A stretch of 64,000 nt of DNA from Cladochytrium replicatum (GCA_025526935.1 JAHLKD010000014.1:372001-436000); one strand, 5' to 3'. Positions 45,156-56,332 are shown, counted from the first letter of the stretch. The notes: a model not told the origin generated them from the letters alone. Translations and numbers: made by a program.

Positions 45156-46190
45156 CTACTCTCCAACCGCTGCTTCCCTCAGCCCTTCTCGAACCTTTCC
45201 CCACTCATCACCTACACTTGTCCCCCAGTTTGAGATCGCTGCTCGCAGTGCTGGAACACCCTTGACCATAGTCCCAGTTACATATAGCTTTCCTGTTCCG
45301 TTGATCCGTATCAGTGCTTTGTTCAACTCCGCGCAATCGCCCTCCCCCATTTTGCCGCCTTTGCACCTCTGAACAGCACAATTTTGAGCGTAAACGTTGG
45401 TCTCAGCACCTCGAAAAGCTCACTGCCTCCTTTAACATAATTTTCGTCCAACCTCTCTCCCCGACTTCATCCAATTGTGCATAAACATTGGAAATGTGCA
45501 GTTCGCTTCCCCCCCGTAAGGTCGACAACACGGAAAGCGCACGGAATCCCCGCGAACGTTCGAGATTCAGGTTCATCGGGTGAAATTTGCTGTCGTCCTG
45601 AACGTCTGTCCGCGGATCAAGGTATTGCCACGTGGTGCCCACACGGTAAAATGAGTTTGACATCGGGCGGCCCGTTCAGCCACTTGTGACCGTCACCCCT
45701 ATCAGCGTGTTCTACTGCGAGCTCGTCGTTTTATGAGAAGCGTGTACAGAGACCAAAGCGGCATCTACGTAAAGCCTAATATTGTACTGCCAGATCAGAA
45801 AACTTTAGAAGTGTCCAACGTTCGTAACGGTGAAGTTTTGAACCGTCCCTTGTGCTCCGCGGAAATTCTCACTGAAACAAAATCAGATGTCAGATCAACT
45901 GTTACATAGTTCGAGCCATGTTTTCCCTACCATTTTAACCTCCCCGAACCCAAGCAGACAAATCGCCGGGATCCCTTCCTCAGCACCCGCCGAAACTCGT
46001 TAACCTCCCGGAACCCAAGCAGACAAATCGCCGGGATCCCTTCCTCAGCACCCGCCGAAACTCCTATTCCACAACCGCAACTTCCCCCGAAAATCACCAT
46101 CCTCAATGCCCTCCGTCCAATCCCCAACACCGCACACGCCTTCAAACGCTACTATGCGGCGCGTCAGCGAACCGGTTTCTCCCCACTTCA
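45156..46190 (-). pseudogene. Group II PLP-dependent decarboxylase, broken
   Basis: Fragments of an aromatic-amino-acid/glutamate decarboxylase-type enzyme lie in family order on the minus strand but in different frames. They are ACAVLGIGRRALRMV (about 46100), GDGHKWLNGPPDV with the PLP-binding Lys (about 45690), NLNLERSRGFRALSVLSTLR (about 45570), and the C-terminus LNKALIRINGTGKLYVTGTM to a stop at 45156. The region between the first and second fragments is largely missing, and a 65-bp tandem duplication (45935-46064) shifts the frame. No introns explain all the frame changes. It is judged a decayed gene. Confidence 0.68.
45935..46064. repeat. 65-bp tandem duplication inside the decarboxylase pseudogene
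   Basis: Two nearly identical copies (45935-45999, 46000-46064), each with AAGCAGACAAATCGCCGGGA. The 65-bp length breaks the reading frame. Confidence 0.9.
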
Positions 46191-46526
46191 TCATTAGAAA
46201 CACACGGCACATCTCAAGATAGAAGTCTTATTACAAAATAACGTGATATCTACTCAAATGTGAACAATTAAGCGGTCAGGTTGGTGAAAAGGTGACATGT
46301 CTCAATATAAAACACAGAAACAAATATAGGATCAGAGAAAAATTATACGTTTGAGAGTTCCCACACATTTCAACAAAATTCTGAAAAACTTTTCATGGCT
46401 GAATCTGAGGCCAAATTTTTTAACGAAATCTTCCTTCAATTTGGAGAAGAAATATACGTGCCCAGAAGGTTGTGGGACTTCCAATGGATCTTCAGATTTG
46501 AAAAAAACAACGACAAACGAACAAGT

Positions 46527-47687
46527 TCAGAAGTAAACAACCCCGCTCATGACCGTCTTGGCCCTGCCCGTGAGAATAACTCTTTCGCGTTCTTTGTCCC
46601 ACAATGTCTGGATCACACCACCGCGACCAGGGAAAGCTTGATATCCAACTAGCTTATCTCCCACAGTCTTCCCATTGACCCTATTCTCCGTCCAGTACGG
46701 AGACAGAGTTGTCTGCGCGGCACCCGTCACCGGATCCTCGTTGATCCCGCCACTCGGCGCAAAAACTCGCACAACGTAGTCAGGGATTACTGCTTCTCCA
46801 GTCACGGGTGAATGTACCGGGACAGAGAACGAGCTGGGTGTGCGACTGCTGAGAATAATGATAAAAGTGTCGATTTTGCCCTGATTACGACAATATACGG
46901 TCAACTCATGACCATGTCACTGGTTTTGAGAGTCACTTACGAGAGTGTTGTAGTTAATCTGCTCCAATTTGCTGATATCCACCCTCTCATTTACAATCAC
47001 CACGACACCGTTGTACGTCCTTCCGACGTAATCAATGTCCTCGGCTCGGATGTGCTCCCCACCAGCTTTACCAGCGAAAGCAGCAAGAATGTGCTCAACG
47101 ACGTCGACAGACTCCTCATGAAGACGTGTGGCTATGATCTGAGGGAAGTCCATCGAGATCGCAGGTGAAAAATCGACCCCCGTTCCCGCAATGTCCTGAC
47201 CCTTTGGAAGCGAGACAGTCAAAACCCCAGACTTGACAGTGTACAAATCGATGGCGTCGATTTCGGCGATGCGGGACGCGAAGTGTTTAGTGAAGAGGAA
47301 ATGCGCGGTTGCCAAGGTCGCGTGGCCGCACAAGCTGACATCTTCACCGTCTGGAAAAAACAAAGAGATTGAGTTCCCCTGAAACCTATTACAGCTGTTG
47401 GGTTATGTACCGGGAGTCTTCCAGCGAAGGTAGAAAGCTGGACGACTTGGAGTTGAGCTTGGGTGAGCGACGATGAATGCGGTCTCAGAGAGGTTGAACT
47501 CCTTCGTGAGCTTGCGGAGAAGGTCGTCGTCGGGAAACTCGGACCCCGCGAATAGAATGACTGCCGCTGGATTACCGCCTAAATGATAAATAAGATGAGA
47601 TGATCATTACGGAAGGAGATATGGGAGTGACTCACGGAATCGCTCGGTCGTGAAGGCATCGATGACGGTATAGTCCAGAGGTGCCAT
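46527..47687 (-). CDS. PhzF-family isomerase-like protein
   Basis: PhzF-like proteins fold as two diaminopimelate-epimerase-type halves and include the isomerase of phenazine synthesis; most eukaryotic members have unknown substrates. The reading starts MAPLDYTVIDAFTTERF (47687). After an intron comes GGNPAAVILF and the catalytic-Glu motif EFNLSETAFIV. The next exon has the conserved DVSLCGHATLATAHFLF. The C-terminal half has INEDPVTGAAQTTLSPYW and GRGGVIQTLWDKERERV, with the stop at 46527. Introns lie near 47582-47633, 47352-47410 and 46840-46940. All family landmarks are present, so the enzyme should be active. Phenazine production is not implied. Confidence 0.88.
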
Positions 47688-48068
47688 TGGATTGCGAGTA
47701 AGATGATAGCGAAAAAGACGTGGACTTATTGGCTGTTGTTGATCCCAATTCGAAGCGATTCACAAGGATTTAAACCTTATGGCACTGCGCACAGGGCGGC
47801 AAATTTTTGGCCATTTCAAACTCATTAAAAAAATGACAAATCGAACATAAGGGTCGCTTTTGCGCCGTCTTTGTCACCAGCAAGAATACAACTGTGTAAT
47901 CCGGAAACGTATCAAACAATTTCAAAACGAAAACGCTGTCTCACCGAGCATGTGGTGAAGAGCGAGAGATTATTCTAGAATGTGTGGTAAATATACATTT
48001 GATTTGCAAGCATTGCAGTCGATAACTTTTCGTCAAAGTTTGGTGATCTCAGTCGGTAGCTCTAGTAA

Positions 48069-48539
48069 CTACAGTGGCGAACTCGGTGATCTCAGCACAT
48101 GCAGAAGCGAATAACCCGTTGTCTGATCGGATTGTGTTCCAGCCGTCGAATTGTAATGACTCATGTTGTTCCACATCGGCAAAACGTAGTACGGTGGCGA
48201 CGTTCGCTCCTGTTCTTCCTCAACCTTCTGCCCTTCTGGCGGTGCATATAACGTCAGCGTTGGGACCCGCTCAACAACCTCCTGGGGTGGCTCCAAAAGA
48301 TCCTGCTCGTCGGTGTAGTAGTGTATGTCATCTTTCAGTCGATGAATATTGGAGTATATGCAGAACACGACGAAGGCTACTCAGATGATGAGCCCGCATG
48401 CAATGACGGCGATCCATCTTACATCAAGTTCGAACGTCTGTGTTTTTGAGTCAATTTCTGTGGTGACGGTTCTTGTGGGCACGGGGTCTGCGCTGACTAT
48501 GATGAGGTTCAGTACGCTTGGGATGGCAAGTGGTGGCAT
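48069..48539 (-). pseudogene. Single-pass membrane protein with in-frame TGA inside the membrane helix
   Basis: A continuous frame from ATG 48539 (MPPLAIPSVLNLIIVSADPV) has one internal stop, TGA at 48381-48383. It falls within a membrane helix (WIAVIACGLII, stop, VAFVVFCIYSN). After it comes an acidic, Pro-rich cytoplasmic tail (EPPQEVVERVPTLTLYAPPE) ending at 48069. The product family is not recognised. Everything apart from the stop looks maintained, so this may be a recent pseudogene, an assembly error, or a misjudged short intron. Confidence 0.45.
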
Positions 48540-48545
48540 GCGAAT

Positions 48546-49732
48546 TCAATCACCATAGCAGTTGGTTGTCTTGGCCAGAGAAAAAATGAAATTTACACTC
48601 CGATGTTTGTTTAATACAACTCCATGAAGATAACTAAAATTCAAACACCCGCTGATCGCTGAATCAATCTGCCCAAATATCTTGATTGCCCGCTCTTTTG
48701 CCTGTTGTATGTATGATTCAACCCAGCACTCAGCCCGCTTCTCCCCGCTTTTAAAATTCCACACAAATTTCCCTGACCATCGACCACAACCGTCAATTGC
48801 GCAGACACCAGCTCTTCCTCATCATCGGGGAGGTCGACAATAACTTGGCTAAAGGAGGAGGAGCTTTAGTAAGCTTAGTATTAAAAAATATCAAATGTTA
48901 CTATCAAACACGCCAAATGTTGTGGAGACCAGCCTGCGCCTGACCGGGAGTGGAGATAAGGATTCAGACACTCTTACGGTGAAATCTTTTGTACTATAAG
49001 TTACGGTAGGGAGACGAACTGAAGAGAACTTCAGATATCAAGAATATAACGATTAGCAACTCACCTGTACTTAATGCCGAGATCAACGCAGCAAGAGCAG
49101 CGTCCAATACGTTTCCGTCGTAATTTAGACATATAATGTCCGCGTAGGGGACCTAGACGGCTGCACCTGATGCGATACAAAGGTCATTGAGGTTGATCAC
49201 ACCTGACCTAATGTCAAAAATGAATGAACGCCCTCCCGTGCTTCCAGAGTAGAAATCAATCACCTTCCAACCACCATATCCAAATATTCACTGATAGCCT
49301 GAGTTTGTTCGTCTGGGGAACCGGGTTTGAACTTGCTTGAGCAGAGCGCTGGCATATCGACATTCACAACTGTACGAGAAAATCAGAAAGAGGGGGCAAG
49401 CAAACCTCATTACGCACAAAGGTATCATTTCGAAGGCTCGCTTAGTCATGGCTCCGCAGCTTCGGCTTTGATACCACAGACCATGATCGTGTTCCCTACT
49501 CGTACTGTGGCAGATCCAAGAGCGGTCGACATGTTGTCTGATCCACAGACCGTGTTTCAGGAACAAGTTTTCTTCACCGTCCCGCCGGTTCTTCTTAACA
49601 ACACTAATTTTGATTCCACGTGCAGCATCCAAGGTCCTCCCATCTGATCGGACTCCATTTGCTAAGAATCGTCTCAGGTGTTCTGCCCGGTGTATTCTCT
49701 TAAAGCTCTGAGTCCAGTGCCAGAGATGCCAT
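48546..49732 (-). CDS. RRP43: Exosome RNase PH-like subunit (Rrp43/EXOSC8 type)
   Basis: Spliced minus-strand pieces match an exosome ring subunit. They are [19 protein letters not shown] with [12 protein letters not shown] (about 49630-49710), [20 protein letters not shown] (about 49460-49530), [20 protein letters not shown] (about 49320), and [17 protein letters not shown] (about 48790), then [16 protein letters not shown]. An intron ending ATCAG at about 49527 resolves the first apparent frame break. A second change, between GRSGLS and [11 protein letters not shown] near 48730, has no good splice pair and looks like a one-base indel. The 5' end is also unclear: ATG 49732 needs a frame change to reach the conserved block. 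Both exact ends are tentative. Confidence 0.66.
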
Positions 49733-49762
49733 TGTGGTGCCGGCTTCTGCTGCGCCGCATCA

Positions 49763-51830
49763 ATGCAGATGAATCCCCTCGAGACGTCGAAAGTCGCTCG
49801 CCGCACAAAGAACCCCATCAGGGACATCGTGGACAACTTCAAAGTCGTCCCAAACCCCGCAAAGAAGTTTATTCCCTTGTCTCTCGGTGATCCGTCAGTG
49901 TTCGGCAACTTCCACCCTCACAAGAGGTGAGAAACAGATCAAGGTGGGAGATGGTGGGTGGCTCTGACACAGGTTTATGTGTTTTGTACAGCACGACAGA
50001 TGCGCTTGTTAACGCGGTTCAGTCTGGGAAAGCAAATGGTTACCCTCCATCGACTGGTTCGTTGAATGACGGTTCGTAGTTTATGATGACTGATCGCTGT
50101 GTTTGTGCTCAGGACATGAAATTGCGCGAGAGGCAGTTGCTCAGTTCTACACTCGTCCAGAGGCACCTTTGACTTCCAAAGTATGCATGCTTATCTCCCA
50201 TCAATTCGTGTAATAAGAATACTTTCCATCGTTCCAGGACGTCATTCTTGCAAGCGGGTAACATATGCTTCATGAATGGATTTGAAATTGAACTTACGAC
50301 ACTCGGAAGGTGCTCAGATGCCTTGAACATCTGCATCGGCGCAATCGGCAGTGAAGGACAGAACATTTTGCTGCCAAAACCTGGGTTTTCCCTGTACGAG
50401 GTGAGACATTGCTTATGCATTTGAAAATTTTATCAACCGCTGGTATATGTTTCATTCTGTCAATATAGACGCTCTGTAGTTCGAAAGGTATTGTGCCGCC
50501 GAAACTTTCATTTGATTGTGGATTCATTGTCTGTAGCAATCGAGTGTCGTTTCTACAACCTTCTTGTACGCCAGAAATCTCTCCATATGCGTCCCTTTAA
50601 TTCCTTCCTTTAACTCAACAGCCGCATAAGTCGTGGGAAGCCGACATCAGCCATTTGGAATCACTGATTGATACAAACACCGCCGCAATTCTGATCAACA
50701 ATCCAAGGTTAGTTGAAAGTAATAAGAATGGAAACCATAACTCACACTGCAAAATTTCTCCAGCAACCCGTGTGGATCTGTGTACACTGAAGCTCACCTG
50801 CGTGACATCTTGGTCGTTGCAGAACGACATAATCTTCCCATCATTTCGGATGAGATCTACGCTGATATGGTGTTCTCTGGCCACAAGTTCACTCCACTTG
50901 GTAGTCATGGCACCATAAATATATTGGCATTTGATTAATGCAGTTTCTTAGCTTCTCTGACGAAAACTGTACCGATCTTAACCACAGGTGGAATAGCCAA
51001 ACGGTATCTTATCCCGGGCTGGCGTGTCGGTATGTCATCTGGTTTATCAGTTTTTTGGATTTCTAATTTGTTTTTTCGAAAGGATGGATACTCATCCATG
51101 ATCGTAATGATCTTTTTGCGAAGGTTAGTTAAGCTTTCCATATAACCAGACCTTCGCCGACATTTAGTTTTGATAGATTCGACAAGGGCTGAACAGCTTG
51201 ACTCAATTGATTCTCGGTCCGAACTCTGTGGGTAAGTCCCACATTCTGACTCTGGTCCAGATTTGATTTTCCTCCCCCGAATCAGTTCAAATCGCACTTC
51301 CCGACATTCTGAAAGCACCCAAGTCCTTTTACGAGGAGACCCTGCGTCAATTGGAGGTAGATTTCCAACGAGTGCAACTCTTAATCCTACACTGATGTAT
51401 CTTTCTAATGGTTTGCAGGAGAACGCGACACTGTGCTGCGATGAGCTCGGGAAGATTCCGGGGTTGGAGCCAGTTGAAGCTCAAGGGGCAATGTATATCA
51501 TGGTAAGAATACATATGCTAGGAATAGAAAGGTCGCCTGTCGCTCATTTTTTGATCGTTCAAAGGCCAAAGTCCACATTGACAAGTTCAAGCACTTCCGG
51601 AACGATCTCGATTTTGTCGAGAAGCTTGTGCAGGAAGAGTCAGTGCTTTGCCTTCCTGGCCAGGTACAGTCACTCGAAGCGGAATAGGGTTTCGCATTGC
51701 TAATAGCCTTGATCTGCAGTGTTTCCGGTGCGAAGGGGCATTTTTCCGTGTAGTTATCACAGCTCCCCGGGAGATGCTCAAGGAGGCATTCGAGCGCATG
51801 GATGCGTTCTGCCGGCGTCACTTGAAGTAG
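49763..51830 (+). CDS. Tyrosine/aromatic aminotransferase (class I PLP enzyme)
   Basis: At least ten short exons encode a class I aminotransferase close to tyrosine aminotransferase. It has [18 protein letters not shown] and [17 protein letters not shown] (exon 1), [89 protein letters not shown] and the PLP-lysine block [16 protein letters not shown] (50985-51075). [19 protein letters not shown] and EAQGAMYIM follow, and the protein ends [14 protein letters not shown] at 51830. Every catalytic landmark is visible, so the gene seems functional in tyrosine/phenylalanine breakdown, in contrast to the decayed genes around it. RRP43 starts about 30 bp away on the other strand. Confidence 0.9.
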
Positions 51831-52432
51831 ATATTTCAAAGAGGGAGATTACAGACTCTGAGATTCATTATATTTTTGGAAATTTTTTCCATTGGTGCTC
51901 GTGAAGGAAAACGCAAATAAGATGGAGGCAGAACTTCAGCGGAGGTCGTCAAAGAGCTTCAAAGCTCGCTCCCCCTTTTGTAATCAATATTCTTGCCCGG
52001 CACTGGTGGGGTGAATTATAATTATTTCAGCACAATCAGCTCGGCAAAGGATGATGTTCAGACCATTGGCAGCTACCGCATTAGTTGAAGTGAAATCTGG
52101 TCTCAATTTGATTCAAAACATTATCATGATCACAACAGATGAGGAAGTACATAAAAAATAAGCCTGAGCACATCTAAGAATATAACTGATGCAATTAAAA
52201 ATAAAATAAAAATAAGAGAAGTTGAACGAACAGATGTTGTCCGACGTCTAGAACCAATAGAGTCCACAAGAGCAGAAATTTAGAGGAGATGAGGCAAATC
52301 TGCGCAGTATCGCGGAGCATCGCTAAGAGGATCTGAGATTGGCTGTTGAAAGAGCGCTCGAAGCTTACCCGGTGCGAAGGCTCGGTCTGTGTGCCGAAAG
52401 CGTTTCGCGGAATGGATCAAGATCCAAAATCA
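51831..52432. other. Gene-free AT-rich stretch
   Basis: Spacer between the aminotransferase and the copia relic; no gene, RNA or long terminal repeat was recognised in it. Confidence 0.5.
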
Positions 52433-52782
52433 TCAACCTCGGTGACCGTGGATGTACATCTCAGGCTGTTGGCATTTCTGGAATCGATCGAGATCGGTAA
52501 ACACAAGAATCTGACCGTAACCGTATGAATCCGTTCGAGGTAAGCTTGGAGTCGAACTCCTTGTTCCAATTTCGGCCAGACTGACGGAGTCCATAGAGTG
52601 ACTTTGGAGACGCCAGGCTTTCTTGCGATTTTCCGAGAACGGTAGACCGGGAGGGATCCTGAGGTAGATGGTGTGCATCAAGACGGCGTTGACATATGCT
52701 TGCGTCACATCTCCCTTTGCCCATCACCCATCCCATCGCGGCGGCAAGTGCCACGAGGAGACGGAACGTGACAAACGATAAG

Positions 52783-53255
52783 TACGTCCGGTGCGCGAAC
52801 GTTCATGCCATTCTTCGCCTGCGTCGGATCAAGCAACGACGACCAGGTTACTCGACTACACAGAGAATTTCACGAAGTCTCTGCTCTTCTGTCGATCTCT
52901 CGTGCGGTCGATAGAATTGAGCACATCAGTTTGACCGAACCTCGTTCAGTGACGGTGACCGTCTCGTTGTTCCCGGCTAGGATAGTCTCTGGAGGAACGC
53001 TCCGGAGATTGGCAAACGCTGCACGATCCTTGCAGATCCTTGCAGATATGCGTCGTCGCTCCTGAGTCGAGATACCAAGATATCTCATCACTGGAACGAG
53101 CCGTCAAAACGGTGTGCCCAATTCTATCGACCGCACGAGAGATCGACAGAAGAGCAGAGACTTCGTGAAGTTCTCTGTGTAGTCGAGTGACCCGGTCGTC
53201 GTTGCTTGGTCCAACGCAGGCGAAGAACGGCATGAACGTTCGCGCGCCGGACGTA
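52783..53255. repeat. 143-bp inverted repeat within the copia relic
   Basis: Arms 52783-52925 and 53113-53255 are reverse complements over 143 bp with 8 mismatches, all transitions, around a 187-bp spacer. Both arms encode the same gag-protease junction (FFACVGPSNDDRVTRLH on one strand). Confidence 0.9.
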
Positions 53256-54520
53256 TCCGCGGCTAGGGCGGCAGCTGGCGTCTCGGTATTGTTTGGAGAC
53301 GAGCCGGCAGAGTGGGAGGGACGTTGTTGCTGCTGTTGTTGGTGTTTGCGACGTTGGCTTGGTTTCGACGACCGCGGTTGTTGCCGTTGTTATTGCCGTT
53401 GCTGTTGCCGTTGTTGTTGCCTGATAGGTTGCGCATGTTGGCTGGTCGAGTGTCTTGCCCGGTGGCGGCGTCTCGAGCGCGACGGCTGCTGTCTGCTCGG
53501 CTGCTGTCTGCTTTTAAGTGACCTTGGATGCCACAGTAGTGACAACGACGAGGATCCTTCTTGCGGTGATTGTTTCGACCTCGATTTCGCTGCTGCATGC
53601 GCAGAGAGTCCAGTCTGCGCTTTCAATATGCTTGCTTGTGTCTGTCCCTGCTGGCGGCGATGACAATCCATGTGAATGTCGAGTTGTGCCAATTGACGCG
53701 TCAGGTTGTCGAGGTCCGCTCGCTCTCTGCTTGGGTGTACCAGGCAGAGACAAAACCGATGTGCTCGGCTCGGCACCCAAACCACTAAGGATCTGAGTGA
53801 TGATGCGAGCTTCATACCAAGTGTCAGCTGCCGTGGCCAAACCCTTCGCAATAGTCTTGGCGACTGCGTTGATGCGCCGAGCGAGCGAACGAATTTGCAT
53901 GGCAAACTCTTCAAAAGGCGTGGAGGTTGTTTTGGTAAGCGATGCCATCTATTCATTGAACCGCAGCAAGGTGGCAGGAGCACTTAACTTGCATCCATTC
54001 TCCATGATTGTCCAGATACGCTTGGCAAGAGTTTCTCCTTCGATGCGAACAAGGTCCTTGTCCGCTAGGCATTCCAGGATTGCGGCGAAAGCTTGTCCGT
54101 TCTGCTGCTTCTGTGTGGCTGACATGTCTGCTTCGACAAGGTCGGTACCCAGGATTCCATACCAGAGATTTCGGCTGGCCATCACGATAACGTTGATCGG
54201 AGCTTTGATGACTTGCGTTTGTGGTAGTTCTTGTGTAGCCGGGGCTGTTAGTTGCTGAGCTGGTGCGAGAGCTTGATACGCGGTTGTTGCAAGTGAGGTT
54301 GCCAATGACCGTCCAATGGAAAAAAAGAGGTCGATGGTGCTTCTTGCGTTGGGTGTCAGTGTCTGTGCTGCTCGGGGAGTGAAGTTGCTGTTGCTGCTGG
54401 TAAGCTTCGAGGTGTCGTCTTCGAGTTTCTGCTTCCGTTAAGCTAAGATCAAGCGAGTAGAGTTCTCGGTTGTTGCGGCGATTTGACATACCATGAGATC
54501 AGGTAAAAGTCTAGAGTGGT

Positions 54521-54532
54521 GGGCTCATAACC
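54521..54532 (-). promoter_or_regulatory. Primer-binding site of half-tRNA (initiator Met) type
   Basis: GGGCTCATAACC on the plus strand is the sequence of the initiator tRNA-Met anticodon loop. Its complement therefore lies at the start of the internal region of this minus-strand element. Drosophila copia and yeast Ty5 are known to prime from that internal part of the tRNA. It is flanked on the right by TGTCG, as expected of an LTR edge. Confidence 0.55.
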
Positions 54533-55173
54533 TGTCGTAAATAGATGGTTTTCTAACTTCACTGCATTTATTCAGAAAGACTGTTCTCCTTTTTTAAAGC
54601 AGAAACGGCAAAGGAAACATCTAGAAAGTAGGAAAAGAGAAAAGAAACTTTTTAGGTAAACAATCAAGAAGATGAGTGATTCAGTGGCAGATGAACGGTT
54701 CAGGTGTAAATGAACTTTTCCAATTTCCAAGATTTGTACATTTCTGGTCAAACTTATTTTTAGGAATTCATGTTGATCATCATGTATTACTGAACAAAAC
54801 AAGATCCTGTATCGCTCAAACAATTGAATCAAAGCAGACAAGTGAGGACGACTGGAATCCACATGTGGAATCAAAGTCTTAAACTATTTGTTTCACACAA
54901 CTGAATAATACACACGAGTCCCAACTGTTTTGGAAGTGAAACGCAAAACAACCATAAACCCAAAAACTTCTGGAAATGCTCGTTTCTTGAAACTTCAAAA
55001 CCCTTTGCCTGGCGTGAAGGCTCGGTTCTGTGTGTCGCTGGCAAGTAGCGAATGATGCGAAGCTCCGTTCGCAAGACGTTTTGGCATTCGATCGAGTAAC
55101 GCTTCCAGCTCGCTAGATCCGCGACGATCAACATCTCGAAAAGAAATATCAAACTACCAGTACCACAAAAAAC

Positions 55174-55404
55174 ATGTCTGCTATCTCGTCTGGTACCATC
55201 ATCAACATGCACGCCCCGAAATTCACCGCATTGAAAGGAAAATCGACAAATGTCACCGACACTTCGTCCTCAGATGATACGATCACGATCGACAAGAGCG
55301 AACAGAAGTACCTTCTTCGCTTGCAGAAGGAGCAGGAGGTCAAACTACCCCAGCTCTTCATCCATGGTCACCCGGCCGTCACACCTCGATGCGCCATGTG
55401 CTGA
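55174..55404 (+). CDS. Short unrecognised ORF, member of a local repeated pair
   Basis: MSAISSGTIINMHAPKFT opens a 76-residue frame rich in Ser/Thr/Asp, with EQKYLLRLQKEQEVKLPQLF and IHGHPAV. The same pattern (PAISSATV; KQKYIRRLEEEQEVKQSRLF; YGHLAV) recurs on the opposite strand at 56135-56332, so this is one copy of a duplicated unit. It could be the 5' exon of a larger gene or a fragment of an unknown repeat. No function is suggested. Confidence 0.35.
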   Translation: MSAISSGTIINMHAPKFTALKGKSTNVTDTSSSDDTITIDKSEQKYLLRLQKEQEVKLPQLFIHGHPAVTPRCAMC

Positions 55405-55780
55405 ACTCTTTTAAAGGAAAAACAGAAGCCATCGCTGTGCCATGCATTTCCAACTTTTGAAGGGACGGTCCGATGTCTCAGAAGGAAAATTTTTAGCATT
55501 CTTTCCATTCATGGAGAAATTTGCCAAACAGAATGGGTGATCGAAAGCCAAATTCGCGATTTCGCCGATATGCGAAACTTCTTTATGGCCGTTTCTTACT
55601 TCGGGCAGTTGCGCGGATACATGTCCAAATAATTAAGCCAATGAGGTGGAAATGAATGCGAGCAATAATTGGCACATTTCAAAAGTTAAAGGAGTTTTCA
55701 TGGTTGGACCATTGAAGGGTATCCGTCATCTCAGGGAGCCAATAGCCAATTCGATGTGCACTGTCAGTTCCAGATAGATC

Positions 55781-55958
55781 GTACAACATTTTTAATATTC
55801 AGTGTGATTATGTATTACGAAACAATATGAGTTTCCTGCTGATTTTAGTTCTTTCTTTTATCTACTATTTGTTAATTCAAGCTTTTCTCGGCAAGAAGAT
55901 AGTGGATCTCATATTGTTTCGTAATACATAATCATATTGAACATTAAAAATGTTGTAC
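55781..55958. repeat. Hairpin: 51-bp inverted repeat with 76-bp loop
   Basis: Arms 55781-55831 and 55908-55958 are reverse complements with 48 of 51 matching, and the three differences are all transitions. Both outer ends are GTAC. The size and shape resemble a small foldback element, but no target duplication was seen. Confidence 0.88.
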
Positions 55959-56134
55959 CAAAACAAGGATAAAGCTAAGAGACTTTTGGGATGCGCATTT
56001 CTGGAAACCTCCAAACCTTCGGAGGCTCGGTTTTGTGTCCCACTGGCGGCCGCGATCAATGCGAACGTAGATTCGCAGATGTTTCGAGGTGGTCGATCAA
56101 GTCACCTTGAGCTTCAAACTCGTTTCATGGCGCA

Positions 56135-56332
56135 TCAAGGCGGCACGGCCAGGTGACCGTAAACGAATAGCCGAGACTGTTTGACCTCCTGCTCCTCTTC
56201 GAGGCGTCGAATGTACTTTTGTTTGCTCTTGCTGATCGCGATCGACTCATCTAAGGACGAAGTAGCGGTGGCATCGGTCAGCATTGTTTTCACGGTAGCG
56301 GAAGAGATAGCAGGCACGGTTTGTGAAGTCAT
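56135..56332 (-). CDS. Second copy of the short unrecognised ORF
   Basis: MTSQTVPAISSATVKTML opens a 65-residue frame matching 55174-55404 in its second half (KQKYIRRLEEEQEVKQSRLF). It runs in the opposite direction. An adjacent segment (LEVSRNAHPKSLLAL, about 55970-56010) is also shared with 54940-55000 (FEVSRNEHFQKFLGL), but in the same orientation. One half of the duplicated unit has therefore been inverted. Confidence 0.33.
   Translation of the reverse strand: MTSQTVPAISSATVKTMLTDATATSSLDESIAISKSKQKYIRRLEEEQEVKQSRLFVYGHLAVPP

Larger units (their letters stand above)
52433..54535 (-). mobile_element. Ty1/copia LTR-retrotransposon relic (gag, protease, part of reverse transcriptase)
   Basis: Minus-strand order is gag, zinc knuckle, protease, reverse transcriptase. 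Gag spans about 53500-54489. A one-Cys-short zinc knuckle CHYCGIQGHLKADS follows near 53540. A copia-type protease motif WYLDSGATTHICKD (about 53080) comes next. The last part is reverse transcriptase, with NAVLMHTIYLRIPPGLPF and SLYGLRQSGRNWNKEFDSKL (about 52540-52690). The integrase is missing, and frames shift repeatedly. A 143-bp inverted duplication occupies the protease region. A primer-binding-like site sits just upstream of gag. No left LTR was found, so the copy is truncated and dead. Confidence 0.82.

Noticed and set aside
49460-49600. Frameshift in RRP43 after DAARGIKI
   Set aside because: An intron with a GTGTTG donor and ATCAG acceptor restores [15 protein letters not shown] in phase.
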